From NCBI RefSeq assembly GCF_004331255.1, contig NZ_SJOF01000002.1:400100-464099 (forward strand): a DNA stretch of 64,000 nt, in the 5' to 3' direction. The stretch is from Acinetobacter sp. ANC 4173 (lineage in GTDB: Bacteria; Pseudomonadota; Gammaproteobacteria; Pseudomonadales; Moraxellaceae). The notes beneath the pieces were generated by a model. The model did not search any database and was not told the DNA's origin. It saw nothing but the letters and a program-made list of their open reading frames with translations. This document shows, in pieces, positions 1 through 8,357 of this stretch (the stretch's first letter is position 1; every line of letters begins with the position of its first letter). A program made the position numbers and the translations under genes.

Positions 1-1661
1 GCACGACCAATGGTTTGAATCAAGGCACGTTCTGAGCGCAAGAAACCCTCTTTATCAGCATCCAAAATTGCGACCAAAGACACTTCGGGCATGTCTAAGC
101 CTTCACGCAGCAAGTTAATCCCCACCAAAACATCATGAATACCAGAACGCAATTCGTGAATAATTTTAACGCGCTCAACCGTATCAATATCTGAATGTAG
201 ATACGCGACTTTCACACCATATTCTTTTAAATATGAAGTCAAATCTTCTGCCATACGTTTAGTTAAAGTTGTCACCAAAACACGCTCATTCAATTCTTTA
301 CGAATATTAATTTCAGACAGTACATCATCCACTTGGGTCAGCACTGGACGGATTTCGATTTCAGGATCCACTAATCCTGTTGGTCGTACCACTTGTTCAA
401 CCACTTGTTCCGATTTTTCTAACTCATACTTTGCTGGGGTTGCACTCACATAGATAGTGCTCGGAACAATGCGCTCCCATTCTTCAAATTTCATTGGGCG
501 GTTATCTAGCGCACTTGGCAAACGAAAGCCATAATTCACCAGATTCTCTTTACGCGAGCGGTCACCCTTATACATAGCGCCAATTTGCGGCACAGTCACA
601 TGTGATTCATCAATAATTAACAAGGCATCATCGGGGATATAATCAAACAAGGTGGGTGGTGCTTCCCCTGATGGTCGTCCAGATAAATGACGTGAATAGT
701 TTTCAATACCATTGGTATAACCCAACTGTTGCATCATTTCCAAATCGTAACGGGTACGTTGTTCAATTCGCTGTGCTTCCAGCAATTTGTCGTGTTCACG
801 GAAAAATACCAAGCGCTCTTTCAGTTCTTCTCGAATCGTACCAATCGCACGTTCAAGATTCTCTTTGGGCGTCACATAATGGCTTTTCGGATAAATCGTG
901 ACGCGTGGAACTTTTCTAATCATTTTCCCCGTTAATGGATCAAACCAACGGATCGAATCGACCTCATCATCAAATAACTCAATACGAATTGCATGTTGAT
1001 CCGATTCGGCAGGGAAAATATCGATGATTTCGCCACGGATACGATAAGTCGCACGTAAAAATTCCAATTCGTTACGGCTGTATTGCATTTCGACCAGACG
1101 ACGAATAATCTCATCTCGGTTGATTCGGTCGCCCTGCACAATATGCAACAACATACTCATATAGGCATTGGGATCACCCAAACCATAGATGGCAGAAACC
1201 GAAGCTACAATAATGGCATCCCGACGTTCCAGCAAAGCCCGCGTTGCGGACAAACGCATCTGATCAATATGATCATTAATTGCAGCATCTTTCTCAATAA
1301 AAGTATCTGAAGATGGTACATAAGCTTCAGGCTGGTAGTAATCGTAATAACTCACGAAATACTCAACCGCATTATTTGGGAAAAATGCTTTAAATTCACC
1401 ATAAAGCTGCGCAGCTAAGGTCTTGTTATGTGCCATGATAATGGTCGGACGTTGCGTCTGAGCAATCACATTTGCCATGGTGTAAGTTTTACCAGATCCT
1501 GTCACCCCAAGTAACAATTGATTGCGATAACCTTGTTCAACACCATGTACCAGTTTTTCAATTGCCTGTGGCTGATCCCCAGCAGGTTGAAACTGAGTCA
1601 CCAAATCAAAAGGTTGTTGGCTATCTTGCACAGGTTTTTGACGCTCTTGCATGGTTTCCAT
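1..1661 (-). CDS. uvrB: UvrABC system protein B (3' end outside the window)
   Basis: Damage-recognition helicase of nucleotide excision repair; it is loaded by UvrA and recruits UvrC to incise around lesions. The leftward frame reads with no stop from 1661 to base 1, about 553 residues of the usual 670. It shows [14 protein letters not shown] near the start, Walker [11 protein letters not shown], the [10 protein letters not shown] damage-clamp hairpin, LIIDESHVT (Walker B region), ATPAKYE and the helicase motif LIQTIGRA at the window edge. The C-terminal UvrC-binding part is missing because the window ends. Two in-frame ATGs (1661 and 1652) precede the conserved region; neither has a strong ribosome site, so the exact start is open. 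The family call is certain. Confidence 0.96.
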   Translation of the reverse strand, partial: METMQERQKPVQDSQQPFDLVTQFQPAGDQPQAIEKLVHGVEQGYRNQLLLGVTGSGKTYTMANVIAQTQRPTIIMAHNKTLAAQLYGEFKAFFPNNAVEYFVSYYDYYQPEAYVPSSDTFIEKDAAINDHIDQMRLSATRALLERRDAIIVASVSAIYGLGDPNAYMSMLLHIVQGDRINRDEIIRRLVEMQYSRNELEFLRATYRIRGEIIDIFPAESDQHAIRIELFDDEVDSIRWFDPLTGKMIRKVPRVTIYPKSHYVTPKENLERAIGTIREELKERLVFFREHDKLLEAQRIEQRTRYDLEMMQQLGYTNGIENYSRHLSGRPSGEAPPTLFDYIPDDALLIIDESHVTVPQIGAMYKGDRSRKENLVNYGFRLPSALDNRPMKFEEWERIVPSTIYVSATPAKYELEKSEQVVEQVVRPTGLVDPEIEIRPVLTQVDDVLSEINIRKELNERVLVTTLTKRMAEDLTSYLKEYGVKVAYLHSDIDTVERVKIIHELRSGIHDVLVGINLLREGLDMPEVSLVAILDADKEGFLRSERALIQTIGR

Positions 1662-1873
1662 CTTCAGCACACTTATGACTTAACATAGTATGGGGGCAGT
1701 TGAGCAACATGCAACAAGCATTCTTGGACTTTCGCATGAAGCAGACTGAATATTTAACGTCTCGTTTACATGAACCCTATAAATAATCTATTTAAAAAAG
1801 CATAGCCTGCTACTTGACCCATGCCCTATTCAGTTGCAACATGAATCAATAATGATGATTAGATAAAATACCT

Positions 1874-2665
1874 ATGCGCTACCATTACCACGATGAAACC
1901 ATTGTTAAAAGTTTACCTGAAGATACCATTTTTGTTTTTGGCAGTAATATGGCGGGTACGCATGCGGGTGGTGCTGCCAAAATCGCTTTGTTACATTTTG
2001 GTGCCATGAAAGGTGCAGGACGTGGCTGGGCAGGTCAAAGCTATGCCATTCCCACCATGAATGAGCATTTACAACAAATGCCACTTTCACAGATTCAACA
2101 TTATATTGATGATTTTAAAATTTATACCCAGCATCATCCTAAAACCAAATACTTCATTACTTCGGTAGGTTGCGGCGTTGCAGGTTACAAAGTTGAAGAA
2201 ATTGCACCGATGTTTAAAGGCATTTCTCATAATGTCATTTTTCCTGTCTCATTCCGCCCTTTTGTAGAACAAACCTTACCTAAATTACGTCAAGCATTCT
2301 TAAAAGCAGTCTTGCAAGACCACGTCATTTTCCCAAGCGAACCCCTTGATCAAGTGATTGAACAACTCCCTTTGGCAGACAATGAAAAAAGTCTGGCACA
2401 AATTATTTTGAATACCCCAATGTATCCAACCGATAGCAATGGACGAGATCGCATTTTCGAAATTGAAGATATTTTACACAACCTAGATGAAAAAGAATTT
2501 CGTATCGACTCACCTTTAGAAAGCCGTATGATCATTGGCGGTGTAATACTTGCACTACTCGAGCTTTACAACATCAATGAACAAGATTTCCTCGATGTTT
2601 GGAATCATCAACGCGAAATAGCCGCCCCCAAACCAGAAAATAAAGCCCGAAGATCAGCTCACTAA
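1874..2665 (+). CDS. Hypothetical protein with macro-like N-terminal domain
   Basis: 263 residues. The first 140 carry a glycine-rich pattern, FVFGSNMAGTHAGGAAK, then GAGRGWAGQSYAIPT and later FITSVGCGVAGY. This pattern recurs in phage and bacterial proteins and looks like a Rossmann/macro-type nucleotide-binding fold; the binding role is inferred. The C-terminal 110 residues are rich in acidic residues and I do not recognise them. I recall related Acinetobacter proteins carrying a phage non-structural label, which I could not check. The gene stands alone between uvrB (divergent) and a diguanylate cyclase gene. An imperfect hairpin (TTCAGCAC...GTGCTGAA, about 2667-2697) lies just downstream and may end transcription. 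Confidence 0.85.
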   Translation: MRYHYHDETIVKSLPEDTIFVFGSNMAGTHAGGAAKIALLHFGAMKGAGRGWAGQSYAIPTMNEHLQQMPLSQIQHYIDDFKIYTQHHPKTKYFITSVGCGVAGYKVEEIAPMFKGISHNVIFPVSFRPFVEQTLPKLRQAFLKAVLQDHVIFPSEPLDQVIEQLPLADNEKSLAQIILNTPMYPTDSNGRDRIFEIEDILHNLDEKEFRIDSPLESRMIIGGVILALLELYNINEQDFLDVWNHQREIAAPKPENKARRSAH

Positions 2666-2845
2666 TTCAGCACCATCAACATGGGGATGTGCTGAAAATA
2701 AAGTTCAGACACCCCCTTTTTATGGCAAGTTTAATGCCAAAATCATCACAAAATAAGATTTAATACTTTTATTAATCACATGATTTAAAAATGAAAAAAT
2801 TATCCCTATACTAAGCTCAACTTAAATAATAAATATGAGCGATTC

Positions 2846-4288
2846 ATGGAATTACTCGATTCCTCAATTTTTGAATTATCTCCCATCGCCATGTGGCTAG
2901 AAGACTTTAGTGAGGTCAAAAAACAATTTGATCTTTGGCGAGCGCAAGGCATCCAAGATCTCCAACAATTTTTACTCGAAGATGAGTCACGCGTATTAGA
3001 CTGCGCGCATAAAATTAAAATTCTGAAAGTCAATGCAAAAACTTTGACGCTATTTCAAGCCCACGACTTAACGCACTTACAACAAAATCTGGATCTGATA
3101 TTTAAGCAAGATATGGCTAAAACCCATATTCAAGAACTCCTGTGTTTATGGGAAGGACAGACCGAATTTATCAGTAGTACGGTCAATTACACCATTTCAG
3201 GACAACGCTTAGATATTCAGTTGCGAGGTACTGTTATTCCAGGGCATGAACATGATTTATCCCTGCTATTAATCACGACTGAAGATATCACGCCATACAA
3301 AACCGCCTGTCGATTAGAAGAAAAAAATCGATTACTGGCAGAATCAAGATTTAAATATTCACCAACCTCTTTGTGGATAGAGGATTTTAGCCGGATCAAA
3401 TATCGGCTTGATCAACTTAGAAGCATGGGAATTCAAGACTTTCAAACCTTCTTAGATGTGCATCATGATTTTATTCTGCAATGTATTCAAGACATTATTA
3501 TTGTTGATGTGAATCAAGCAACACTTGATTTATTTGGCGCGGCTGACAAAGATACTTTGTTCAAAAATACTCATAAAATTTTTGCGAAAGAAATGGTACA
3601 AACCTTTCGTGAGCAATTAATTGAATTATGGAATGGCAACATTCACCATCAACGTGAAGCTGTAAATTATGCCCTTGATGGCAGTATCCGACATGTGTTA
3701 TTGCAATTTACCGTTTTTCCAGACTACAAAGATGATTGGAGCATGGTGCAAGTTGCCCTGACCGATATTACAGCACGAAAAAAAGCCGAAAATTATTTGG
3801 AATACTTGGGCAAGCATGATGTCTTGACCAAACTTTACAATCGCTCATTTTACACCGAAGAAATGAACCGTTTAGAACGTAGCCCCTTACGCCCCGTCTC
3901 CTGTATTTTTCTGGATATGAATGGCTTAAAAGAAGTTAATGACAGCTTAGGACATGATGTTGGTGATGGACTACTTCGGCGCATGGGCGGAATATTAAAT
4001 CAACTCATTCAAAACACCTTATATTCCGCGTCCCGAATAGGTGGCGATGAATTAGTGGTGCTTTTACCAGGAGCAGATGAAGCAGCATTACAAAACTGCC
4101 TGCAGAGTTTGCAAGAGCTGCTGCATGTCGATAATCAATTTTATGCCAGTCAGCCGATTAGCCTCTCAATTGGCTATGCGACGGTCAAACAGCATGAACG
4201 TATTGAAGACATGCTGAAACGCGCTGATCAAATGATGTATCTGAATAAAAAACAGCATTATGAGCACAATGAACGCCGCGCACGTTAA
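2846..4288 (+). CDS. Diguanylate cyclase with two tandem PAS-type domains
   Basis: Predicted cytosolic enzyme making cyclic-di-GMP from two GTP. It has 480 residues. Residues about 8-155 and 170-315 are two copies of the same sensor domain: SPIAMWLEDFSEVK and SPTSLWIEDFSRIK open the copies, followed by GIQDLQQFL and GIQDFQTFL. The GGDEF domain fills residues 325-475, with DVLTKLYNRSFY at its start. The signature reads GGDEL (residues 399-403) instead of GGDEF; Leu at the last position is tolerated in some active cyclases, so activity is likely but not assured. No membrane segment or signal peptide is visible. It ends just before a bidirectional terminator at 4299. Confidence 0.92.
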   Translation: MELLDSSIFELSPIAMWLEDFSEVKKQFDLWRAQGIQDLQQFLLEDESRVLDCAHKIKILKVNAKTLTLFQAHDLTHLQQNLDLIFKQDMAKTHIQELLCLWEGQTEFISSTVNYTISGQRLDIQLRGTVIPGHEHDLSLLLITTEDITPYKTACRLEEKNRLLAESRFKYSPTSLWIEDFSRIKYRLDQLRSMGIQDFQTFLDVHHDFILQCIQDIIIVDVNQATLDLFGAADKDTLFKNTHKIFAKEMVQTFREQLIELWNGNIHHQREAVNYALDGSIRHVLLQFTVFPDYKDDWSMVQVALTDITARKKAENYLEYLGKHDVLTKLYNRSFYTEEMNRLERSPLRPVSCIFLDMNGLKEVNDSLGHDVGDGLLRRMGGILNQLIQNTLYSASRIGGDELVVLLPGADEAALQNCLQSLQELLHVDNQFYASQPISLSIGYATVKQHERIEDMLKRADQMMYLNKKQHYEHNERRAR

Positions 4289-4298
4289 TTTTCCCCAT

Positions 4299-4330
4299 AA
4301 AAAAAGAAGTGCATACGCACTTCTTTTTTA
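4299..4330. terminator. Bidirectional intrinsic terminator
   Basis: AAAAAAGAAGTGC, loop ATAC, GCACTTCTTTTTT. The hairpin has A and T tracts on both sides, so it can serve the diguanylate cyclase gene on the plus strand and the small gene ending at 4328 on the minus strand. Confidence 0.9.
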
Positions 4331-4507
4331 ACGCTTACCCATCGAACGTCGTGTACCACGGGGTGGCATCCAAGTTCGATCTGCATATTGCTCAGGTTTT
4401 GGGCGCACCTGATTATGAACAGCTTGGTCTGATGATTGCTCATCAGTCGCTGGCATTGGGAATGGGAGTTTCACCAATGGCTTATTCGTAGGCTGTTGCT
4501 TACTCAT
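4328..4507 (-). CDS. Small basic hypothetical protein
   Basis: About 59 residues, proline-rich and strongly basic at the C-terminus (TWMPPRGTRRSMGKR); no signal peptide or membrane segment. Its stop sits in the arm of the shared terminator at 4299-4330, which would otherwise have no leftward gene to serve. The ATG at 4507 is preferred over that at 4513 because a GAG lies about 8 bases upstream of it. The opposite frame (4309-4491) is also open, but it starts inside the terminator stem and is rejected. Function unknown; possibly nucleic-acid binding by charge, which is a guess. Confidence 0.62.
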   Translation of the reverse strand: MSKQQPTNKPLVKLPFPMPATDEQSSDQAVHNQVRPKPEQYADRTWMPPRGTRRSMGKR

Positions 4508-4726
4508 GACCATGACTCAAATAAAATTGAGAGTATTTTAAAGTTTTTTACGCTCAGTTGCGAGTGACTTCCTACTACTTCATTATTTTTGTCTGCTTTA
4601 AAAGCAAAAAAGATTTATTTTACGCTTTTTTATGAATTTGAGCTTATTTAAAACGACGAAGTCACTCTTTTTAGGCTAAGATATTATGCTTTTTATTTTT
4701 TACCCTCCATAAGAAGGAATAACGCC

Positions 4727-5962
4727 GTGGACGTACGTCTATCTGATCGTGTAAATGCCATCAAACCGTCCCCTACATTAGCTGTGACCAACAAAGCTGC
4801 TGAACTTAAAGCTGCTGGTAAAAATGTCATTGGCTTGGGAGCTGGTGAACCAGATTTTGACACCCCGCAACACATCAAAGATGCTGCTATTACAGCAATT
4901 AACAACGGTTTTACTAAATATACCGCTGTCGATGGTACGCCAGGCCTTAAAAAAGCAATTATTGCAAAACTTAAACGCGACAATAACCTTGACTACCAAG
5001 CAAACCAAATTTTGGTTTCTTGTGGTGGTAAACAATCTTTCTTTAACTTAGCTTTAGCTTTGTTAAACAAAGGTGATGAAGTGATTATTCCTGCGCCTTT
5101 CTGGGTCAGCTATCCAGATATGGTAATCATCGCTGAAGGTACACCTGTCATTGTGAAATGTGGTGAAGAACAGCGTTTCAAAATTACACCAGAACAATTA
5201 GAAGCGGCAATCACTGAAAAAACGCGTTTAGTGGTACTGAATAGCCCATCTAACCCAACAGGTATGATTTATACCAAAGCTGAACTTGAAGCTTTAGCTG
5301 ATGTATTACGCCGTCACCCACAAGTATTTGTTGCATCTGATGACATGTACGAACCAATCCGTTGGGATGATGAGTTCTACAACATCGCTACTGTTGCCCC
5401 AGACTTATACGACCGTACAATCGTACTCAATGGCGTGTCTAAAGCTTATGCAATGACTGGCTGGCGTATTGGCTATGCAGCGGGTCCTGCAAAAATCATT
5501 GGCGCAATGAAAAAAATCCAATCTCAATCTACTTCTAACCCAACTTCAATTTCGCAAGTTGCGGCTGAAGCTGCATTGAATGGTCCTCAAGACGTACTTG
5601 AACCAATGATTGAAGCTTTCAAACGTCGTCATGACTTAGTTGTAAACGGCTTAAATGAAATCAATGGCATTTCATGCTTACCTGCTGATGGCGCATTCTA
5701 TGCTTATGCCAACATCCGTCCGTTAATTCGTGCAAAAGGTTTAAAATCTTGCACAGAATTCTCTGAATGGTTATTGGAAGAAACTGGCGTAGCCGTAGTT
5801 CCTGGCGATGCATTCGGTCTTGGTGGTTTCATGCGTATCTCTTACGCAACTGCTGATGAAGTACTTGTAGATGCGCTTGCACGTATCAAAAAAGCTGCAG
5901 ATTCAATCGAAGGCGTAGACGCTGCAATTGCATCGATTGAAGCTGAAAAAGCTGCAAAATAA
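4727..5962 (+). CDS. aspC: Class I PLP-dependent aminotransferase, aspartate aminotransferase type
   Basis: Cytosolic aminotransferase moving the amino group between aspartate and 2-oxoglutarate, or a near relative acting on other amino acids. It has 411 residues and belongs to the Thermus/subgroup Ib branch. Visible features are GAGEPDFDTP near residue 38, NSPSNPTG around 173, and SKAYAMTGWRIGY, whose Lys239 should form the Schiff base with PLP; RISYA near the C-terminus holds the carboxylate-binding Arg. The start is GTG at 4727, with AAGAAGGA 8 bases upstream and no in-frame ATG nearby. The C-terminus is extended by an alanine- and glutamate-rich tail. Substrate choice cannot be read from sequence alone. 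Confidence 0.9.
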   Translation: MDVRLSDRVNAIKPSPTLAVTNKAAELKAAGKNVIGLGAGEPDFDTPQHIKDAAITAINNGFTKYTAVDGTPGLKKAIIAKLKRDNNLDYQANQILVSCGGKQSFFNLALALLNKGDEVIIPAPFWVSYPDMVIIAEGTPVIVKCGEEQRFKITPEQLEAAITEKTRLVVLNSPSNPTGMIYTKAELEALADVLRRHPQVFVASDDMYEPIRWDDEFYNIATVAPDLYDRTIVLNGVSKAYAMTGWRIGYAAGPAKIIGAMKKIQSQSTSNPTSISQVAAEAALNGPQDVLEPMIEAFKRRHDLVVNGLNEINGISCLPADGAFYAYANIRPLIRAKGLKSCTEFSEWLLEETGVAVVPGDAFGLGGFMRISYATADEVLVDALARIKKAADSIEGVDAAIASIEAEKAAK

Positions 5963-5981
5963 TTTAGCTAGTTATTTTTCA

Positions 5982-6015
5982 AAAAAAGAGCTCAAATCTA
6001 TTTGAGCTCTTTTTT
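5982..6015. terminator. Bidirectional intrinsic terminator
   Basis: AAAAAAGAGCTCAAA, loop TCTA, TTTGAGCTCTTTTTT: 15 perfect base pairs. It lies between the convergent aminotransferase gene and the GFA-family gene and can serve both. Confidence 0.92.
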
Positions 6016-6048
6016 ATTTCTACATCTTGTCACTATCGACCTATCTCT

Positions 6049-6465
6049 TTAGGGCTTAAACATCGCCACAACCTCTGCTTCTGTCATTTTTTTAGTCGAT
6101 TGACTGAGTGAATAAAAATCGGGTTTATTATCAATATAAATTTCCCTGTCTAAGCTTAGCTCTTTTGGCAATTCATCCAGTGCAAACACGTTAATATTAC
6201 AATAACGATGATCGTGCATACGCCAAAATAAAGTGGTCCCACATTGCTTGCAGAAACCACGCTCACCCCATTCCGATGATTTAAAAATTCCCAATTGATC
6301 CTGTTTTTGAAAAACCAAACTGCTTGGCTCAACATCAATACTCATGAGCAAACCACTACTTTGTCGACGACAAAGCGAACAATGACACACATGAACTTGA
6401 TAATTTGCTAAATTTACTTCAAATTGTGTTGTCCCACATAAGCACTGCGCATGCCTTTTTTTCAT
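6049..6465 (-). CDS. GFA (glutathione-dependent formaldehyde-activating enzyme-like) family zinc protein
   Basis: 138 residues with the cysteine pattern of the GFA/CENP-V fold: CLCGTTQF near the N-terminus, CHCSLCRRQSSG around residues 28-39 and FCKQCGTTLFWR around 72-83. These cysteines bind zinc in the family. Most members have no proven formaldehyde activity, so only the fold is claimed. A clear ribosome site (AAGGAAGA) lies about 6 bases before the ATG at 6465. It is transcribed alone toward the shared terminator at 5982. Confidence 0.88.
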   Translation of the reverse strand: MKKRHAQCLCGTTQFEVNLANYQVHVCHCSLCRRQSSGLLMSIDVEPSSLVFQKQDQLGIFKSSEWGERGFCKQCGTTLFWRMHDHRYCNINVFALDELPKELSLDREIYIDNKPDFYSLSQSTKKMTEAEVVAMFKP

Positions 6466-6671
6466 TTTTAAATCTTCCTTCGTATTGTTTTAATTTTGAT
6501 CAATTGGTATTAAACAATAACGCTCATCATTTCACTGTTTATATAGTATAAATAAATGTAAACCCTATTTATTTTTATGAATCAAACATTTCGCAACACA
6601 TTAAGCATAGCAACCTTTAACTCGATCTTCTAAGATACGCTCACACACAGCTAAATGCCTATGAGTTCATC

Positions 6672-6917
6672 ATGCGCTATAAGATTATCGATGTATACCG
6701 ACAACAGAATGTTAAACGTTACATTGCTAAATGCTTAAAAGCCCGCTCTCCCCAGTTTATCGTTATCGAAAGTGCTTTAACCCTTTGCCGTGATTTAGAT
6801 ATTATTGATGTTGACTTCAACTCTGATCAAGCCACATGGGCAACTGGTGAACGTATTTCTCTGCATATTTTAACCGGTGCAGACAGCCTCGATAAAATTT
6901 ATGAATTAGACGCTTAA
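6672..6917 (+). CDS. Conserved small hypothetical protein
   Basis: 81 residues, mixed charge, no signal peptide, no membrane segment and no cysteine motif. The sequence is well balanced (for example LCRDLDIIDVDFNSDQ), with codon use like that of neighbouring core genes, which favours a real gene. Upstream only a weak GAG is seen. It stands alone between the divergent GFA gene and a thioesterase gene 100 bases downstream. I do not recognise a family; a small regulator or an enzyme fragment are both possible. Confidence 0.65.
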   Translation: MRYKIIDVYRQQNVKRYIAKCLKARSPQFIVIESALTLCRDLDIIDVDFNSDQATWATGERISLHILTGADSLDKIYELDA

Positions 6918-7016
6918 AGAAGTTTTCCAATCTTTTCTTGACTTCATTTTCCTTAAGGGATTATGTTTACTATTAAGTTCCTTTTTAGAACTCAATAGAA
7001 TAAAGAAGGATTTCAA

Positions 7017-7451
7017 ATGAATATTAAAGAAATGACAGGGTTGCAGTTACTTGAAGCCATGTGTGCAGGGAAAATTCCTGTACCAAGTATAAGTGAAACG
7101 ATTCCGATGGCACCCTATAAAGTCACGCTAGGCACTATTCACTTTAAAGCCAAAGCTGATCATCGTCATTTAAACCCTTTAGGTGGTGTGCATGGCGGCT
7201 TTGCAGCTACTGTACTTGACTCAGTTACAGGCTGTGCTATTCACTCCATGCTAGAAGCGGGTGTTGGCTATGGAACCATTGATTTGAATATTAAAATGTG
7301 CCGCCCTATCCCTCAGAATAAAGACCTGATTGCGATTGGCACAGTCATCAATATGAGCAAAAATTTAGGTATGTCTGAAGGAAAAATCATAGATGAAGAA
7401 GGAAAACTCTATGCACATGCTACCGCAACTTGCATGATTATTCGTGCGTAA
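7017..7451 (+). CDS. PaaI-family hotdog thioesterase
   Basis: 144 residues with the PaaI-type hotdog signature: HLNPLGGVHGGFAATVLDSVTGCA around residues 53-76, where Asn and the HGG-Asp region form the acyl-CoA thioesterase active site in the family. The enzyme would hydrolyse a small acyl- or aryl-CoA in the cytosol; the substrate is unknown. AAGAAGGA lies about 8 bases before the ATG. The gene converges on the leftward gene ending at 7495, with a hairpin at 7458-7485 between them. Confidence 0.9.
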   Translation: MNIKEMTGLQLLEAMCAGKIPVPSISETIPMAPYKVTLGTIHFKAKADHRHLNPLGGVHGGFAATVLDSVTGCAIHSMLEAGVGYGTIDLNIKMCRPIPQNKDLIAIGTVINMSKNLGMSEGKIIDEEGKLYAHATATCMIIRA

Positions 7452-7457
7452 ATGCTA

Positions 7458-7485
7458 TTGCACAACACAGGGAGATGTTGTGCAA
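7458..7485. terminator. Hairpin between convergent genes
   Basis: TTGCACAACA, 8-base loop, TGTTGTGCAA: 10 perfect base pairs directly after the thioesterase stop. No long T tract follows on either strand (AAAAC on plus, ATAGC on minus), so it may be a weak terminator or a 3'-end stabiliser. Confidence 0.55.
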
Positions 7486-7494
7486 AACATCCAA

Positions 7495-7941
7495 TTAAGC
7501 ATGATGATAAGTCTTTTGCACAGGTTTTAATTTGTAGTTTGGTGCAGATAAGGCTTTGTAATAGCAATAATATTTCAGAGCACGTTCTAGCTGAACAGTA
7601 CAAGAAGCATGCTGCGATTTCGACCAAGCTTGAGCTTGTAATGGCTTAGACCAGAGTTTGCCTTCTAAAGCATAAATATAAACACGTTCTTGCGCTTCGA
7701 TCTGCTCAGAAAAATATGTTGCAATCCAACTTTCACGTGCAGATTCAACCAGCCATTTTTCTGAAAACCACAGTTGCAATAAATCACCCAAATACAATTG
7801 TACTGTAGCAAATGGTCGTACAGATACAAAAGCTCCTTCCACAGCCGTATAATACAATTCTGGCTGCTGAATCAAAGATAGATAATTTTCTTGGTAATAT
7901 GAGAATTGAGAAAAAAATTCAGGGATGCTGAGCGTATTCAT
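7495..7941 (-). CDS. Hypothetical protein, tyrosine- and tryptophan-rich
   Basis: 148 residues from the ATG at 7941, which has GGAGT 6 bases upstream; a longer frame from 7977 lacks a ribosome site. The protein is rich in aromatic residues (FSQFSYYQENYLSL, YYCYYKALSAPNYKL) and has no evident signal peptide or membrane segment. It looks like an all-helical soluble protein. I do not recognise the family. An inverted repeat, TGTTGAGG...CCTCAACA, lies just upstream near 7996-8020 and might be an operator or a remnant hairpin. Confidence 0.78.
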   Translation of the reverse strand: MNTLSIPEFFSQFSYYQENYLSLIQQPELYYTAVEGAFVSVRPFATVQLYLGDLLQLWFSEKWLVESARESWIATYFSEQIEAQERVYIYALEGKLWSKPLQAQAWSKSQHASCTVQLERALKYYCYYKALSAPNYKLKPVQKTYHHA

Positions 7942-8149
7942 TCGCTTACTCCGATTTAGCCATTTTAGTGCTGGCAAGTTGGTTTAAATCCACACTGTTG
8001 AGGTTTTTGCCTCAACAACTTTCTTTAATTAATCTAGCAATGCTTTTTTTAAAGCACAAGCCAAAAGTTAATTTTTTCTTAAAATTCTTTTTGTTTGCTC
8101 AAATATAAAACATACAACTATAAAATCCATATTTTTACACCACTAATGC

Positions 8150-8177
8150 TTGACCTGTTTTAAAATCTGCTTATAAT
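8150..8177 (+). promoter_or_regulatory. Sigma-70 promoter of tRNA-Asn
   Basis: A -35 box TTGACC at 8150-8155 and a perfect -10 box TATAAT at 8172-8177, with a 16-base spacer. The -10 box ends 11 bases before the mature tRNA 5' end, so the leader is very short. Confidence 0.85.
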
Positions 8178-8188
8178 CGCACTCAGAT

Positions 8189-8264
8189 TCTCCAATAGCT
8201 CAGTCGGTAGAGCGACGGACTGTTAATCCGCAGGTCCCTGGTTCGAGCCCAGGTTGGAGAGCCA
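8189..8264 (+). tRNA. tRNA-Asn (anticodon GTT)
   Basis: 76 bases including an encoded 3' CCA. The acceptor stem TCTCCAA pairs with TTGGAGA (7 bp), followed by discriminator G and CCA. The D loop has AGTCGGTAGA, the anticodon loop is CTGTTAA with anticodon GTT at 8222-8224, and the T arm carries GGTTCGAGCC. Single gene with its own promoter and terminator, so not part of a tRNA cluster. Confidence 0.97.
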
Positions 8265-8269
8265 AATAC

Positions 8270-8302
8270 AAAAAAGCCCGCAGCATTAAAGCGGGCTTTT
8301 TT
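8270..8302 (+). terminator. Intrinsic terminator of tRNA-Asn
   Basis: AAAAAAGCCCGC, loop AGCATTAAA, GCGGGCTTTTTT. GC-rich stem with a T6 tract, 6 bases after the tRNA CCA. Confidence 0.92.
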
Positions 8303-8357
8303 ATGTCTAAATAATAAAAAACAAAACACCTCATATCTTTATAAAAAAGCACAACAC

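Noticed and set aside
4309..4491. 60-codon open frame on the plus strand
   Set aside because: It starts inside the terminator stem, is antisense to the better-supported small gene, and has no ribosome site.
7996..8020. Inverted repeat TGTTGAGG...CCTCAACA as a terminator
   Set aside because: It lies upstream of the gene starting at 7941 and downstream of no plus-strand gene, so a terminator role is not supported; noted only as a possible operator.
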